From Sediminitomix flava (lineage in GTDB: Bacteria > Bacteroidota > Bacteroidia > Cytophagales > Flammeovirgaceae): a stretch of DNA of 64,000 nt. The position numbers and the translations under genes are program-made. The stretch lies in the NCBI RefSeq assembly GCF_003149185.1, contig NZ_QGDO01000001.1, forward strand, positions 930,001 through 994,000, in the 5' to 3' direction. The notes beneath the pieces were generated by a model. That model was not told the origin of the DNA, made no database searches, and saw only the letters and a program-made list of their open reading frames with translations. Positions within the stretch are counted from its first letter, which is position 1; each line of letters opens with the position of its first letter. Of the stretch, positions 63,089 through 64,000 are shown piece by piece.

Positions 63089-64000
63089 ATGAACAAGAAA
63101 TCTATTTTTTTAGCTTCTACACAAAAACCTATCAATGATAGTAGAATGTTTGAGAAATTTGCTTTATCGCTCTCTCAACATTTCCGACTAAGCGTTTTTG
63201 GATGGAATGCACCTGTCCCTAATGTTCCCGAGATTGAATTTATCTGCCTTCACACCACTCAACGTTTACAATGGTATAAAGAGTTTTGGAAAAGTCTTCA
63301 CACTCAAAAACCAGACTATATCATCGTTCATCATCCCGAATTATTGCCTGTCTCTCTCGCCTATAAAATCAAGCACCCTAGTGTTTGTTTATTTTATGAT
63401 ATGCAAGAGAATTATTTTCGGAATTTCCATTATCAAAATCTGTATCCCAAAGGCATAAAAACCATACTTGGTATAGGCTTTAGAACTCTGGAATATTTAT
63501 CACTACCATTTCTTCAAAAAATCTTCTGTGCCGAAAAGTGCTACCCCAATGAAATTCCATTTATAAAAAAGAAAGCGCTCGTTCTTGAAAATAAATACAA
63601 GAGTCTCTATCCTTCTGAAAAAGATAAAATCAAAGAACCCTTAAAACCTAAAGTCCTTAAACTGCTTTTGTGTGGTACAATTTCTAAAGTTTTTGGAGCA
63701 GAAAGAGCCATTGAATTTGTTGAACGTCTAAACCAAGAATCAACTTTGGTTCAGCTTAAAATAATTGGAAAAGGAGTTGAAGAAGATTTAATTTCTGAGA
63801 TCAAGGAAAAAGCAGAGAAACTAGATTATATCACAATTGAAGGTATTGACCAACTCGTAGCTCATCAGCAAATTATAAATGAAATGAAAAAAGCTGATGC
63901 AATACTTCTTCCTTACCTTCCAAACAAAAGTACGGAAAACTGTATTCCAACGAAGCTCTACGAAGCTATGGCTTTGGGGATTCCTATGTTAATTCAAAAA
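63089..64000 (+). CDS. Glycosyltransferase (GT4-like), cut by the window end
   Basis: An open frame of 304 codons without a stop before the window edge. The protein starts MNKKSIFLASTQKPINDSRM. The N-terminal Rossmann half has 'PDYIIVHHPELLPVSLAYKI' (about 87-106) and 'VCLFYDMQENYFRN' (about 112-125), and the second half 'LKLLLCGTISKVFGAERAIE' (about 205-224), 'VQLKIIGKGVEEDLI' and 'ADAILLPYLPNKSTENCIPT' followed by 'KLYEAMALGIPML', the GT-B end pattern E-A-M-A-x-G-x-P. It would transfer a sugar from a nucleotide donor, probably in surface polysaccharide synthesis. No signal peptide. The in-frame upstream ATG would add 31 residues. Confidence 0.8.
   Translation, partial: MNKKSIFLASTQKPINDSRMFEKFALSLSQHFRLSVFGWNAPVPNVPEIEFICLHTTQRLQWYKEFWKSLHTQKPDYIIVHHPELLPVSLAYKIKHPSVCLFYDMQENYFRNFHYQNLYPKGIKTILGIGFRTLEYLSLPFLQKIFCAEKCYPNEIPFIKKKALVLENKYKSLYPSEKDKIKEPLKPKVLKLLLCGTISKVFGAERAIEFVERLNQESTLVQLKIIGKGVEEDLISEIKEKAEKLDYITIEGIDQLVAHQQIINEMKKADAILLPYLPNKSTENCIPTKLYEAMALGIPMLIQK

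Overview
The window reads as chromosome of a low-GC member of the Bacteroidota, most likely a marine or gliding Cytophagales/Flammeovirgaceae-type organism. The evidence is SusC/SusD, a PorP/SprF protein beside a giant PKD adhesin with a gliding-motility (T9SS type B) C-terminus, a T9SS type A sorting tail, many lipoproteins, and promoters of the TTTG / TAnnTTTG type. I cannot name a genus. I saw no transposon, phage, CRISPR array or rRNA.

Layout. 1-5.8 kb: divergent Crp/Fnr and AraC regulators, a small operon (alpha/beta hydrolase, DUF2255, ABM monooxygenase, SDR oxidoreductase) and a LamG lipoprotein. 5.8-15.1 kb: methyltransferase, alpha-carbonic anhydrase lipoprotein, U32 peptidase-like protein, DUF1573 protein, a membrane histidine kinase with its LuxR-type regulator, azoreductase and a VOC protein. 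15.16-15.95 kb: nine identical tRNA-Val(TAC) genes in tandem behind one strong promoter. 16.1-25.3 kb: PorP/SprF followed by a 2670-residue adhesin. 25.8-31.4 kb: nagA, a SpoIIE-type phosphatase, anmK and an XRE/IrrE-like regulator. 31.4-38 kb: a candidate small RNA behind a perfect 20-bp palindrome, then two tandem paralogous lipoproteins of unknown function. 38-39.2 kb: a sorbosone-dehydrogenase-type lipoprotein. 39.3-44.5 kb: a peptidoglycan-salvage operon (BadF-type sugar kinase, murQ, GNAT, AmpG-like permease, GH3/NagZ). 44.7-49.4 kb: a 1357-residue STAND/TPR/GAF histidine kinase translationally coupled to a LuxR-type regulator. 49.5-61.2 kb: a SusC/SusD operon with two glycan-binding-type lipoproteins and two GHL10 (DUF187, DigH-like) glycosidases. 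61.9-64 kb: a BatC-like TPR protein and the start of a glycosyltransferase cut by the window edge.

How the parts fit. The window holds most of a route from outside peptidoglycan to GlcN-6-P: SusC/SusD and GHL10 enzymes at the surface, an AmpG/MurT-like permease, NagZ, AnmK plus a second sugar kinase, MurQ and NagA. The large two-component system lies exactly between the two divergent halves of this set and is the obvious candidate regulator. Start codons were moved downstream of the longest reading frame for eight genes where the longest frame began at a non-ATG codon, or where a downstream ATG fits the signal peptide or domain start better; these are noted in the entries. All functions are inferred from sequence reading alone, without database searches.
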